Notes: a model not told the origin generated them from the letters alone. A stretch of DNA of 64,000 nucleotides from an uncultured bacterium (GCA_905214525.1 CAJMMN010000001.1:124001-188000); one strand, 5' to 3'. Positions 41,243-51,844 are shown, counted from the first letter of the stretch. Numbers and translations: made by a program.

Positions 41243-42347
41243 GATGACCGTTGCTATTGCAGCCGGCGGCACGGCAGGGCATATCAACCCCGCGCTCGCC
41301 TTGGCCGAAGAGCTGCGTGACCGTGGCCACCACGTTGTGTTCGTGGGCCAGTCGCGCAAGCTCGAGGGTCGTCTGGTCCCCGAGGCTGGGTTTGATTTTG
41401 TGCCCATTACGGTTACGGGCTTCGACCGCTCCCGTCCTTGGACGGCGCTGACCTCGCTGTGGCGTGTCAACAAGGCCAAGCGTGCGCTCGCCAGTCATTT
41501 CTCAAAGGTCGGCAAGCCCGATGCCGCCATCGGTTTTGGTGCCTATGTCGAGGTTCCGTTGCTGGGGTGGTGCAAGGGCGCAGGCGTTCCGTATCTGCTG
41601 CATGAGCAGAACTCTGTTCCGGGCCTGGCCAACAAGATGATGAACTCCCACGCCGCTCGCGTGTGCATCTCGGTGCCGGCAGCGCGTTCGGTCTTTGAGC
41701 GCGAAGGTGACCCTGACCACGTGCTCATGACCGGCAACCCCGTACGTCGCTCGGTGATCGAGGGCGATCGCGCTCGCGGCCGCAAGGCACTTGGCGTTCC
41801 CGAGGACGCTACGCTGCTGCTCGTCTTTGGCGGTTCACTTGGCGCCCAGCACCTCAACGAGCGCGTGGCTTCGCTCAAAAACGAGCTGCTTTCGCGCAAG
41901 AACCTCTATGTGTTGCATTCGACGGGTGCCGACGGCTTTGAGGAGACCGAGCGCGCTTTGGCGCTGACGCCCGAGGAGGCGAAGCGTTACCGCGTCCAGC
42001 CTTACATCGACAACATGGGCGACATGCTGGCTGCTGCCGATTTGGTGCTATCGCGTTCGGGCGCATCGAGCGTGGCCGAGATCGCTGCGCTCGCCGTGCC
42101 CTCGGTGCTCGTGCCGTACCCGCATGCGACGGCCGACCACCAAACCACCAATGCCCGTTATCTGGTCGACGCCGGGGCCGGCGTGCTCTGTGCCGATGCC
42201 GATATCGACGGTTCTGCCTTTGCCGATGAGCTGCTGCACCTGGTCGATGACGCGGCGGCACGCGACGCCATGCGTCAGGCGGCGCGTGGTCTGGCTCAGG
42301 ATAGGGCCGCCGCTCTTCTGGCGGATGCGGTAGAGGGTTTGCGTTAG
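41232..42347 (+). CDS. murG: UDP-GlcNAc:lipid I N-acetylglucosaminyltransferase MurG
   Basis: Forms lipid II at the inner face of the membrane; 371 residues, GT28 family. The N-terminal IAAGGTAGHINPALALAEEL is the MurG G-loop, followed by HEQNSVPGLANKMM, LLVFGGSLGAQHLNE, and ADLVLSRSGASSVAEIAAL with the UDP-binding region. The start at 41232 follows AAGGGACTACC; a second ATG at 41244 is possible. Confidence 0.95.
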   Translation: MTDKMTVAIAAGGTAGHINPALALAEELRDRGHHVVFVGQSRKLEGRLVPEAGFDFVPITVTGFDRSRPWTALTSLWRVNKAKRALASHFSKVGKPDAAIGFGAYVEVPLLGWCKGAGVPYLLHEQNSVPGLANKMMNSHAARVCISVPAARSVFEREGDPDHVLMTGNPVRRSVIEGDRARGRKALGVPEDATLLLVFGGSLGAQHLNERVASLKNELLSRKNLYVLHSTGADGFEETERALALTPEEAKRYRVQPYIDNMGDMLAAADLVLSRSGASSVAEIAALAVPSVLVPYPHATADHQTTNARYLVDAGAGVLCADADIDGSAFADELLHLVDDAAARDAMRQAARGLAQDRAAALLADAVEGLR

Positions 42348-42444
42348 TTAGACGGGATATCGTCGGTCGCCCTCGCGCTGATGCGGTAGGTGCGGTACAG
42401 TTAACGGGTTACAGGCAGTGTTTACGCAAGGAGTACACGAGCAC

Positions 42445-43863
42445 ATGGCTGATTCCCAGACTGCAACCTCCGCGCCCGAGTTTAAGAGCGCCCACTTTAT
42501 CGGTATCGGCGGCGCCGGCATGAGCGGCATCGCCCTCGTTCTGCACGAGCGCGGTTATGCCGTTACCGGCTCCGACCTTAAGACGTCACGTTATATCCGC
42601 CAGCTTACCCGCGCTGGTGTGAAGGTGCATGTGGGCCATGAGGCCGCCACGATCGACGAGGTCAAGCCCGACGTGGTTGTTGTGTCCACCGCTATTCCGG
42701 AGTCCAACCCTGAACTCGTGCGCGCTCGCGAGCTGGGTATTCCCGTGTGGCCCCGTGCCAAGATGCTCTCTGCTTTGGGCCACGGCTACACCACCGTCGC
42801 TGTTGCCGGCACGCATGGCAAGACCACCACGTCTTCGATGTGCGCCACCATGCTCGACCGCATGGGTCTGGATCCGAGCTTCTTGATCGGCGGCATCGTC
42901 GAGGGCTATGACACGAACGGCAAGAACGGCTCGGGCGACTACTTTGTCGCCGAGGCCGACGAGTCCGACAGCTCCTTCCTGTTCCTGAACCCCAACGTGG
43001 TCATTGTGACCAACGTCGAGGCCGACCACCTCGATCACTACTCGGGTATCGAGGAGATCGAGGCAACTTTCGCCAAATTCATGAGCCTGGTGGGCGAGGA
43101 CGGCACCGTCATCGTCTGCGGCGAGGACCCGCATCTGGTCGAGCTCGCCAAGTCGACGGGCCGTCACGTGCTTTCCTACGGCTTTGCCGAGAGCAACGAC
43201 ATCGTCTGCGTGCACCCGGATGTCAAGGGCATCCAGAGTGACTTTATCGTTCGCTTTGAGGACGGCACTGAGCACGCTGTGGAGATCAAGAGCAACCCCG
43301 GTCGCCACAACATGCTCAACGCCACGGCGGTGCTCACCGTCGCCCATGTCCTGGGCCTTGACATCGACGCCGCCGCCAAGGCGCTCTCGAGCTTTGAGGG
43401 CGTCCGCCGTCGCTTTACCCACGTGGGCGATATCGATGGCATCACCGTGGTCGATGATTACGGCCATCACCCCACCGAGATCAAGGCGACGCTTGCTGCC
43501 GCTTCCTCGCTGGGCTACAAGCACGTCGATGTCGTGTTCCAGCCGCACCGCTATTCGCGCCTGCAGGCCCTGTGCGACGACTTTGCCGATGCATTTGCCA
43601 ATGCCGATAAACTGCTGCTGATTGATGTGTTCTCGGCTGGCGAGATGCCCATTCCGGGTGTCACCTCTAAGATGCTCGCCGATACCGTGCGCGCCAAGCA
43701 TCCTGGCAAGGAGGTCGTGTACTGCTCCAGCCGTCTTGAGCTCAATCAGGAGCTCGAGCAGATGGTGGGCGAGGGCGACCTGCTGCTCACCATGGGTGCC
43801 GGCGACGTTACGACCGTCGGTCCCGAGTTCATTGAGTATCTGACTGCCAAGAAAGACGCTTAA
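42445..43863 (+). CDS. murC: UDP-MurNAc:L-alanine ligase
   Basis: Adds L-Ala to UDP-MurNAc; 472 residues. The domain order is the UDP-binding HFIGIGGAGMSGIALVLHERG, the P-loop VAVAGTHGKTTTSSMCATML, and the C-terminal YGHHPTEIKATLAAA. The start at 42445 (MADSQT) has AAGGAG 11 bases upstream; a GTG 27 bases earlier is the alternative. The 97-base gap after murG is the widest in this part of the cluster. Confidence 0.95.
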   Translation: MADSQTATSAPEFKSAHFIGIGGAGMSGIALVLHERGYAVTGSDLKTSRYIRQLTRAGVKVHVGHEAATIDEVKPDVVVVSTAIPESNPELVRARELGIPVWPRAKMLSALGHGYTTVAVAGTHGKTTTSSMCATMLDRMGLDPSFLIGGIVEGYDTNGKNGSGDYFVAEADESDSSFLFLNPNVVIVTNVEADHLDHYSGIEEIEATFAKFMSLVGEDGTVIVCGEDPHLVELAKSTGRHVLSYGFAESNDIVCVHPDVKGIQSDFIVRFEDGTEHAVEIKSNPGRHNMLNATAVLTVAHVLGLDIDAAAKALSSFEGVRRRFTHVGDIDGITVVDDYGHHPTEIKATLAAASSLGYKHVDVVFQPHRYSRLQALCDDFADAFANADKLLLIDVFSAGEMPIPGVTSKMLADTVRAKHPGKEVVYCSSRLELNQELEQMVGEGDLLLTMGAGDVTTVGPEFIEYLTAKKDA

Positions 43864-43868
43864 GTCTA

Positions 43869-44780
43869 ATGGGTCTGTTTAACGCCGTCATGGCGCTCTC
43901 GGGCATGATCGACACGGATGTGATCGAGGACGAGCGCCTTGCGCGTCATACGAGCTATCGTATCGGCGGCAAGGCCGACCTCTTTGTGACGTGCCATAGC
44001 TATCATGCCCTCCGCCGCGCCGTGGCGGTGCTCGATCGCGAGCAGGTGCCGTGGGTCATCATCGGCAAGGGCTCCAATCTGCTGGTTGCCGATGGCGGTT
44101 ATCGCGGTGCCGTCATTTCGCTCGGACGTGAGTTTCAGCGCACGGTTGTTGCCGATGACGGTTGTACGCTGACGGTCGGTGCGGGCGTGATGTTTGCGCG
44201 CCTGGTCAACGATGCCCTGTCGCGTAGCCTCTCGGGCCTTGAGTTTGCCGTTGGCATTCCTGGTTCGGTCGGCGGTGCGATATCCATGAATGCCGGCACA
44301 CGGACCGAGTGGATTGGCTCGCTGGTTGAGGATGTCGTAACGTTTGACCCGGCATCCGGTATCAAGCATTATGCGGGGTCCGAGATCACTTGGGACTACC
44401 GCGAATGTAGCCTTCCCCGCAATGAGATCATCCTCGAGTGCGTGTTCAAGCTTAAACCGGCGCCCAAGGCCGACATTCGCGAGCGCATGGAGCGGTACCT
44501 TACAAGGCGCAAGCGTACGCAGCCCATGGGTCGCGCATCCTGCGGGTCTGTCTTTCGCAACCCGCCCGATGCGAGTGTGGGCAAGCTTATCGAGGATTGT
44601 GGATTAAAGGGTTTTTCGATTGGCGGCGCGGAAGTTTCGCCCGTTCACGCTAATTTTATCGTTAATAACGGAACTGCCTCGGCCGATGACGTTGCCGCGG
44701 TTATTAGACATGTGCACGGAAAGGTGAGGGAGGCGTATGGCATCGAGCTCAGACCGGAAGTTAAATTCCTCGGCTTCTAG
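43869..44780 (+). CDS. murB: UDP-N-acetylenolpyruvoylglucosamine reductase
   Basis: FAD/NADPH enzyme that reduces the enolpyruvyl group to give UDP-MurNAc; 303 residues, type II MurB. FAD-binding segments are HTSYRIGGKADLFV, VIIGKGSNLLVADGGYRG, and LSGLEFAVGIPGSVGGAISMNAG. The catalytic Ser is in RASCGSVFRNPP, and HANFIVN is near the end. Its 3' end overlaps ftsQ by 44 bases. Confidence 0.95.
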   Translation: MGLFNAVMALSGMIDTDVIEDERLARHTSYRIGGKADLFVTCHSYHALRRAVAVLDREQVPWVIIGKGSNLLVADGGYRGAVISLGREFQRTVVADDGCTLTVGAGVMFARLVNDALSRSLSGLEFAVGIPGSVGGAISMNAGTRTEWIGSLVEDVVTFDPASGIKHYAGSEITWDYRECSLPRNEIILECVFKLKPAPKADIRERMERYLTRRKRTQPMGRASCGSVFRNPPDASVGKLIEDCGLKGFSIGGAEVSPVHANFIVNNGTASADDVAAVIRHVHGKVREAYGIELRPEVKFLGF

Positions 44781-45993
44781 AGCATCGAAACCCACCTTCC
44801 GCCGCGCCGGAGGGCGTTCCGGCGCGCCTGCCAAACCTCAACGCAATACCGTCGCGCACTCTAAGTCTGTCGGGTATGCTCGACAGACCAGTCGTCCGGT
44901 CGTCGGCTCGCAGCTCGGTAATCGTCCGGCCGCAAAAAAGTCCTCGCGTCCCTCGATGACGTCAAAGCCTGTTATGGGCGCCAAGCCTGCCCGTCCCATG
45001 GCGGCTCCCAAGCCCTCGACGGGAACTAAAGCGGCGCGTCCAGGTCGCACGCTGGGCGCATCGAAACCGCGCTCGCTGACATCGGTGCCGGCTACCGCCA
45101 AGAAGCCTTCGAGTAAAAAAGGTTTCAACCCGTTATCTTCACTTGGAGCGATGGCAAATAAAACATCAGACGCCGCTTCTGTCGTTGCGGGCAAAGGCAA
45201 AATCGTGGGCGGCGTTCTGGCCGTCTTGGTCGTGCTCGTCGTCGTTGCCATCGTGGTGATCAACTCTGGATTGTTTACCGCCACTGATATTCAGATTCAA
45301 GGCAGCGAGCATGTGACGAAGCACGATGCTATCCAGCTGATCGATTTGCCCGAGGGAACGTCGCTTTTTAACGTCGATCCCGACCAGATTACCGAGGACC
45401 TCAAGCAGAACCCGTGGGTCTCGGGCGTGGATGTCCAGCGTCAGTTTCCGCATACGCTCATCATTACGCCGATGGAGCGCAAGGTCATCGCAATTGCCTA
45501 TATCAGCTCCGATGACCTTGCCTGGGCCATCGGGGATGATGACACTTGGATCGCCCCACTGTCGACGTCGGTCGAAGTGGACGACCAGGGCAACGTCATC
45601 ACGACAGGGCAGGGTTCAAATACCTTGACCGGAATCGATGCCGCGCTGGCGCTCGCTAAGCATTATGGCGCGGTGCTGTTGACTGATGTCTCGGCGGATG
45701 TCGCTCCGGTTTCCGGCCAGGCGGTGAGCTCCAAGGCCGTTAAGGCCGGCCTGGATTATGTGCGTGGTTTTTCGAGCGAGTTCTTGGGACAAGTCAAGGA
45801 TATTTCCACGCCTTCGGTCGAAGCCATCTCGGCAAACCTCAATAACGGCATTGAGGTGTCGCTGGGCGATTCGGACGATATCGCCAAGAAGGAACGCGTA
45901 GTCACCAAGTTGCTTTCGCAGGTAGAGGGCGTAACGTATATCAATGTGCGCTCTCCGGGCAACTACACATTTAGGAATGCTCCGACCTCGTAG
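44737..45993 (+). CDS. ftsQ: Cell division protein FtsQ/DivIB with long cytoplasmic tail
   Basis: A 418-residue single-pass membrane protein of the divisome. The first 145 or so residues are disordered, rich in Ser, Pro, Lys and Arg. A strong helix follows (VLAVLVVLVVVAIVVIN), then the POTRA domain (FTATDIQIQGSEHVTKHDAIQLI) and the FtsQ beta domain. The start has GGGAGG upstream and lies within murB. The tail is about twice the length usual for actinobacterial FtsQ (inference from memory). Confidence 0.88.
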   Translation: MASSSDRKLNSSASRASKPTFRRAGGRSGAPAKPQRNTVAHSKSVGYARQTSRPVVGSQLGNRPAAKKSSRPSMTSKPVMGAKPARPMAAPKPSTGTKAARPGRTLGASKPRSLTSVPATAKKPSSKKGFNPLSSLGAMANKTSDAASVVAGKGKIVGGVLAVLVVLVVVAIVVINSGLFTATDIQIQGSEHVTKHDAIQLIDLPEGTSLFNVDPDQITEDLKQNPWVSGVDVQRQFPHTLIITPMERKVIAIAYISSDDLAWAIGDDDTWIAPLSTSVEVDDQGNVITTGQGSNTLTGIDAALALAKHYGAVLLTDVSADVAPVSGQAVSSKAVKAGLDYVRGFSSEFLGQVKDISTPSVEAISANLNNGIEVSLGDSDDIAKKERVVTKLLSQVEGVTYINVRSPGNYTFRNAPTS

Positions 45994-46192
45994 CGCTGGT
46001 TGATGCTTTGTTGAGGGGCCATACCACGCCGTTTATCTGGTTTGTTTGGTTTTCACGGTCAATTATTTGACTGATGCGTTCATAATGTGCAAACATAATA
46101 CGGTTTACCTTTGCATTTACTTTCAACCTGAAGGTTAATGTGCGCAGGGGTCGACCCATGCTATGGCTATAACCTTTGTTCGGAGGACCGAC

Positions 46193-47347
46193 ATGCACGA
46201 GACAGAGATCAACAACTACCTTGCCGTCATTAAGGTGGTCGGCGTCGGCGGCGGCGGTACCAACGCGGTCAATCGAATGATCGAAGAGGGCATCCGCGGC
46301 GTCGAGTTTGTTGCCATCAACACCGATGCTCAGGCACTCGCGATCTCTGATGCCGATATCAAGGTGCACATCGGCACCGACCTCACCCGCGGCCTGGGCG
46401 CCGGCGCCAACCCCGAGGTTGGCCGCAAGGCTGCCGATGAGTCCCGCGACGACATTGCCGAGGCGCTCGCTGGCGCCGACATGGTGTTCATCACCTGCGG
46501 CGAGGGCGGTGGCACCGGTACCGGCGCCGCTCCCATCGTTGCCGATATCGCGATGAACGAGGTCGGCGCACTGACCGTCGCCGTCGTGACCAAGCCCTTC
46601 ACCTTCGAGGGCCGCAAGCGCAAGAAGAGCGCCGAGGAGGGCATCAAGACCCTCTCCGATTGCGTCGATACCATGATCGTCATCCCTAACGATAAGCTGC
46701 TCGACATCGCCGAGAAGAAGACCACCATGCTCGAGGCCTTCGCGATTGCCGATGGCGTCCTTTCCCAGGGCACCCAGGGCATCACCGACCTCATCACCGT
46801 CCCCGGTATCATCAACCTGGACTTCGCCGATGTTAAGACCATCATGAAGCAGGCCGGTACCGCCATGATGGGTATCGGTACTTCTTCTGGGGATACCCGT
46901 GCCGTCGACGCTGCCCAGCAGGCCATCTCCAGCCCGCTGCTCGAGAGCTCCATCGATGGTGCCACGCGCGTGCTGCTCTCCATCGCCGGTTCCAAGGACC
47001 TGGGCATCCAGGAGATCAGCGACGCCGCCGACGTTGTCGCCAACGCCGTCGACCCCGAGGCGAACATCATCTTCGGTACCGTTGTCGACGAGTCCCTGGG
47101 CGATCAGGTGCGTATCACCGTCATCGCTACGGGCTTCTCCGACTCCAACGTCAACCGTCAGGATGAGCTCTTTGCTGCTCAGCAGTCTCAGAGCAAGGCT
47201 GCTGCCTCCGCTGAGCCGCAGCGCACCGCTCCGGCTGCCAGTCCGGCTCAGGCCGCTCCGACCCGCAACGTCGGTGGTACCGAGCTGCCCAACTTTGGCA
47301 ACGACCAGTTCGAGCTTCCCGACTTCCTGAAGCGCGGTAGCTTCTAG
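46193..47347 (+). CDS. ftsZ: Cell division protein FtsZ
   Basis: Tubulin-like GTPase that forms the Z ring; 384 residues. The N-terminal VVGVGGGGTNAVNRM, the tubulin signature GGGTGTGAAP (in CGEGGGTGTGAAPIV) and the T7 loop NLDFADVKTIM are intact. The C-terminal tail ends ELPDFLKRGSF, the conserved peptide that binds SepF or other anchors. The start at 46193 follows CGGAGGACCGAC; an ATG 30 bases earlier lacks a ribosome site. A 199-base gap with AT-rich sequence and a TTGACT motif (46067) suggests its own promoter. Confidence 0.97.
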   Translation: MHETEINNYLAVIKVVGVGGGGTNAVNRMIEEGIRGVEFVAINTDAQALAISDADIKVHIGTDLTRGLGAGANPEVGRKAADESRDDIAEALAGADMVFITCGEGGGTGTGAAPIVADIAMNEVGALTVAVVTKPFTFEGRKRKKSAEEGIKTLSDCVDTMIVIPNDKLLDIAEKKTTMLEAFAIADGVLSQGTQGITDLITVPGIINLDFADVKTIMKQAGTAMMGIGTSSGDTRAVDAAQQAISSPLLESSIDGATRVLLSIAGSKDLGIQEISDAADVVANAVDPEANIIFGTVVDESLGDQVRITVIATGFSDSNVNRQDELFAAQQSQSKAAASAEPQRTAPAASPAQAAPTRNVGGTELPNFGNDQFELPDFLKRGSF

Positions 47348-47369
47348 TTCGTTTTTCTCAACGACCTGC

Positions 47370-47405
47370 ACGGGGTGTGTCCATTTGGATGCACCCCGTT
47401 TTGTT
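47370..47405 (+). terminator. Intrinsic terminator of ftsZ
   Basis: ACGGGGTG pairs with CACCCCGT and is followed by TTTGTTTC. It marks the end of the main dcw transcript. Confidence 0.75.
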
Positions 47406-47557
47406 TCTCGTTTGTAAACGAAAGCCTCCAATCTCCTTACGTTCCCTTTACGTTTGGTCCCTACCGCTGCGGGTATCCTTTTAAGGAAGTATGACAGCCG
47501 TATAAACGCGGACTGCGCGGCGACGCCGCGGTACTTGTGTTATTAGGAGGCTTTAGT

Positions 47558-48358
47558 ATGGCAGCACGTGCGGACAACGTTTCGCGTGTCGACCATGATG
47601 GAGTTACGTTGGTGGAGGGCGCGACATCCGATGTCCGCTTTGCCTTTACCGAGCGCACCGGTGGCGTTTCTGAAGATGCGTACTCCTCGCTCAACCTGGG
47701 CTCGCATGTTGGCGATGATCCCTTTGCTGTTCAAGAAAATCGTCGTCGCGCGCTCGAGGCTATGGGTGCCGCCGAGTGCGAGCACAACCTGCTCGTTCCC
47801 AATCAGGTCCATGGTGACCATATCGTTGCGGTGACCTCGAACGGCGCCGATGACCTTGAGGACGTTCGCGAGCAGATTGCCGAGGGCTGCGATGCCATCG
47901 TCTGCACGGCACATGAGGTGCCCGTGATGCTCTGCTTCGCCGACTGCGTTCCCGTGGTGTTGGTGGCTCCCGGCGGTTTTGCCGTGGTGCATTCCGGCTG
48001 GAAGGGCACGATTGCGCGCATTTCCGCCAAGGCGTGCCAGGCGCTCTGCGATGCTGCCGGCTGCGATGCGAGCGACGTTTCCGCCTATATCGGCCCCCAT
48101 ATCTTGGCTGACGAATATGAGGTATCCCAGGAACTCATGGATCGCTTTGCCGTCGAGTTCTCTTGCATCGATGCGAGTGCCTCTCGCATGCTCGATCTTT
48201 CCGCTGCCATTTGTGAGGCGCTGGTAGATGCCGGTGTGGACGCGGATAATATCGTGGATACCCAGCTTTCGACTGTGCGCCAGAATGACCGCTTTTATTC
48301 CTACCGTAACGAGGACGGCACCTGTGGGCGCCATGCTGCGATCGGCGTGATGCTATGA
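47558..48358 (+). CDS. pgeF: Peptidoglycan editing factor PgeF / YfiH family
   Basis: A 266-residue member of the laccase-domain (DUF152) family, reported as purine nucleoside phosphorylase/deaminase or as a factor preventing L-Ser misincorporation in muropeptides. The metal or active-site motifs are NQVHGDHIV, MLCFADCVPVVL, and VVHSGWKGTIARI. The start at 47558 follows TTAGGAGGCTTTAGT. It normally lies between ftsZ and yggS; here its stop overlaps pstS in an ATGA, so it leads the phosphate operon. Confidence 0.9.
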   Translation: MAARADNVSRVDHDGVTLVEGATSDVRFAFTERTGGVSEDAYSSLNLGSHVGDDPFAVQENRRRALEAMGAAECEHNLLVPNQVHGDHIVAVTSNGADDLEDVREQIAEGCDAIVCTAHEVPVMLCFADCVPVVLVAPGGFAVVHSGWKGTIARISAKACQALCDAAGCDASDVSAYIGPHILADEYEVSQELMDRFAVEFSCIDASASRMLDLSAAICEALVDAGVDADNIVDTQLSTVRQNDRFYSYRNEDGTCGRHAAIGVML

Positions 48359-49191
48359 GAAAGATCGTATCGGTCCTGAGCGCCGCTGTGCTTACGCTTA
48401 CGCTGTGCGCCTGTTCTTCGGGATCTTCTACCTCTTCCATTACCGTGGCCGGCTCCACGACCTGCCTTCCTATCGCCGAAATTGCGGCAGAGGGCTTTAA
48501 GGAGGAGACCGGCATCGACGTGCTCGTTTCCGGTTTGGGCTCTTCCGCTGGCATCGAAGCCGTCAGCGCTGGCACGGCCGATATCGCCAGCTCCTCCCGT
48601 GGACTCAATGCCGACGAACAGGATCTGGGCCTGACTCCCATCGTCATTGCCCACGATGGTATCGCGGTCATCGTGAACGACGATAACCCGGTCGATAACC
48701 TCTCGACCGAGCAGCTCCGCGATATCTATGCCGGCAAGATTACTAATTGGAAAGAGGTCGGTGGCGAGGACCTGAAGATTCAGGTCATCAACCGAGACGA
48801 GGCATCCGGCACGCGTGAAGCATTCCGCACCATCGTGATGGACGGCACCCCGTTCGATCGCCGCTCGGCCGTTCTTTCGGGCACGGGCCAGGTGCGCGAC
48901 GTGGTATCTCGTTCGCACGGTGCCATTGGCTACATTTCGCTGGGCTTCGTCGATAGCCTCAACGCCAAGACCTCGGTCAAGGCCGTCTCGGTCAATCATG
49001 TTGAGGCGTCCGAGAAGACGGTCGCGAGCGGCGGCTATCCCATCTCACGCGACCTTTACTTCTTTGTGAAGGGTGCGCCTTCGCAGCAGGCGCAGGATTA
49101 CATCGACTATGTGACGTCCGAAAAGATGGACAAGCAGATTCGCGAGGCGGGCTTTATCCCCGTCACCAACGACGAGAAGGGGAGTGAGTAG
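48355..49191 (+). CDS. pstS: Phosphate ABC transporter substrate-binding lipoprotein
   Basis: Binds inorganic phosphate outside the membrane; 278 residues. A signal peptide ends in a lipobox, LCAC, with the lipidated Cys at residue 20. Phosphate-binding family segments are VAGSTTCLPIAE, IASSSRGLNADEQ, and NRDEASGTREAFR. The gene starts within the pgeF stop, implying coupled translation. Confidence 0.94.
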   Translation: MRKIVSVLSAAVLTLTLCACSSGSSTSSITVAGSTTCLPIAEIAAEGFKEETGIDVLVSGLGSSAGIEAVSAGTADIASSSRGLNADEQDLGLTPIVIAHDGIAVIVNDDNPVDNLSTEQLRDIYAGKITNWKEVGGEDLKIQVINRDEASGTREAFRTIVMDGTPFDRRSAVLSGTGQVRDVVSRSHGAIGYISLGFVDSLNAKTSVKAVSVNHVEASEKTVASGGYPISRDLYFFVKGAPSQQAQDYIDYVTSEKMDKQIREAGFIPVTNDEKGSE

Positions 49192-49192
49192 C

Positions 49193-50119
49193 ATGGAAGC
49201 ACAGGAAAACTCCCAGACTGAGCAGAATGGTCAGGCGCCCAAGAAGCGCGAGCTGGCGCTCGTATCGCGCAGCACCTATATCAAGGAGAAGGCGCTGCAG
49301 TGGATCTTCTTTGCCTGCGCGTTCTTGGCGGTTGTTACCGTCATCCTGATTTTTGTCTTTACCACGTACTCGGCGCTGCCCGTCTTTACCGACATCGGTC
49401 TGGCGGACTTCTTTAGCTTTACGTGGGCGCCCTCTGAGGGTCACTACGGCATCGTGTCGCTGCTTGCCGGCTCGGGTCTGGTGACCGTCGGCGCGCTCGC
49501 CATGGGTGTGCCCCTAGGCGTGGGCACGGCCGTGTATCTGGTCGAGATCGCCAGCAAGCGCGTGCGCAAGCTCATCAGCCCTGCCGTTGACCTGTTGGCC
49601 GGCATCCCTTCTATCATCTATGGCTTCTTTGGCATGATCATCATCCGCCCGTTTATCGCACAACTGACCGGCGGTCTTGGTTTTGGCGCGCTGACGGCGT
49701 GGTTCGTGCTCGCCATTATGATCGTGCCCACCATCACGACGCTTACCATCGATGCTCTCAATTCCATTCCCATGGGCATTCGCGAGGCATCGTATGCCAT
49801 GGGCGCCACCAAGTGGCAGACTATCTATAAGGTCGTGTTACCTGCCGCCAAGCTGGGTATCGTGGATGCCATCGTGCTGGGTATGGGCCGTGCCATCGGC
49901 GAGACCATGGCCGTGCTCATGGTCGTGGGTAACGCCCCGGTTATTCCCGACAGCATTGCGAGCCCCATCTCGACGCTCACGAGCCAGATTGCGCTCGACA
50001 TGAGCTATTCCTCGGGTCCGCATCGCTCGGCGCTGTTCGGCATGGGCGTGGTCCTGTTTATCATTTCCGCCACGCTGGTGGGCATCGTCCGCCTGGTTTC
50101 CAAGAAGAAGAGGGGGTAG
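49193..50119 (+). CDS. pstC: Phosphate ABC transporter permease PstC
   Basis: A 308-residue inner-membrane permease with six helices. The binding-protein-dependent permease loop appears as SYAMGATKWQTIYKVVLPAAKLGI. The other marks are DLLAGIPSIIYGFFGM and GRAIGETMAVLMVVGN. The start at 49193 follows AAGGGGAGTGAGTAGC, one base after the pstS stop codon. Confidence 0.95.
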   Translation: MEAQENSQTEQNGQAPKKRELALVSRSTYIKEKALQWIFFACAFLAVVTVILIFVFTTYSALPVFTDIGLADFFSFTWAPSEGHYGIVSLLAGSGLVTVGALAMGVPLGVGTAVYLVEIASKRVRKLISPAVDLLAGIPSIIYGFFGMIIIRPFIAQLTGGLGFGALTAWFVLAIMIVPTITTLTIDALNSIPMGIREASYAMGATKWQTIYKVVLPAAKLGIVDAIVLGMGRAIGETMAVLMVVGNAPVIPDSIASPISTLTSQIALDMSYSSGPHRSALFGMGVVLFIISATLVGIVRLVSKKKRG

Positions 50120-50122
50120 GCT

Positions 50123-51028
50123 ATGTCCGATTCCGTTGACACGACGGTCGATACGACCTCGTCGCGCGAGCGCATCAAGCGTGCCCTTTCCCACGGCAAG
50201 AAGGGCCGCATCAACAAGGACCTGTCCAACAAGATCATGCTTGGCGTGTTCCGTGCCGCGGCATACATCACCACGCTGGTGCTGGTCGCTATCATCGCCT
50301 ACGTGGTCATCAACGGCCTGCCACACATCTCGCTCGACTTTATCTTCGGTTGGCCCCAGGGCGTCAACGCCGAGGGCGGTATTTGGCCCACGATCGTCTC
50401 GACCGTCTATGTGACGGCGCTCGCCATGCTTATCTGCACGCCGATCGCTGTGCTGGCAGCCGTCTATCTGGCCGAGTACGCCAAGCAGGGCAAGATCGTC
50501 GAGCTCATTCGCTACGCTGCTGACGCTTTGGCCTCGGTGCCCTCCATCGTTATGGGCCTGTTTGGCTACGCCTTGTTTGTCGAGGCCATGGGCCTGGGCC
50601 TTTCGATGGTCTCGGCCGCTCTGGCGCTCGCGCTCTTGATGCTTCCCATCGTCATGCGCACCACCGAAGAGGCCATTCGCGCCGTCCCGCGCTATATCCG
50701 TTGGGGCGCGTACGGCCTGGGCGCCACCAAGTGGCAGGTTGTCTCCAAGATTGTGCTTCCTTCTGCCTTTGGCCGTATTGCCACGGGCATTGTCCTTGCC
50801 ATCGGCCGTGCCATTGGCGAGACCGCCGTGGTGCTCTACACCATGGGCCAGGCCATCAATCTACCTATCTCGCCGCTCGATTCCGGCCGTCCCATGACCG
50901 TTCACCTGTACCTGCTTGCCAACGACGGCATCAACATGAACGCAGCCTACGGCACCGCGCTCTTGCTGATGGTGATCATTCTGGCCTTCAACCTGTTTGC
51001 GCGCTTCCTGTCGCGCAAGCGTCGCTAG
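50123..51028 (+). CDS. pstA: Phosphate ABC transporter permease PstA
   Basis: A 301-residue permease partner of PstC. It has six helices after a 45-residue charged N-terminus. Motifs are DALASVPSIVMGLFGYALF, AYGLGATKWQVVSKIVLPSAFGRI, and GRAIGETAVVLYTMGQ. It starts 3 bases after pstC. Confidence 0.95.
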   Translation: MSDSVDTTVDTTSSRERIKRALSHGKKGRINKDLSNKIMLGVFRAAAYITTLVLVAIIAYVVINGLPHISLDFIFGWPQGVNAEGGIWPTIVSTVYVTALAMLICTPIAVLAAVYLAEYAKQGKIVELIRYAADALASVPSIVMGLFGYALFVEAMGLGLSMVSAALALALLMLPIVMRTTEEAIRAVPRYIRWGAYGLGATKWQVVSKIVLPSAFGRIATGIVLAIGRAIGETAVVLYTMGQAINLPISPLDSGRPMTVHLYLLANDGINMNAAYGTALLLMVIILAFNLFARFLSRKRR

Positions 51029-51040
51029 TTAAGGAGTCCC

Positions 51041-51844
<804 letters not shown>

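Noticed and set aside
46067..46099. TTGACT with CATAAT as an ftsZ promoter
   Set aside because: The spacers available (8 or 21 bp) do not fit a sigma-70 promoter; kept only as a remark in the ftsZ entry.
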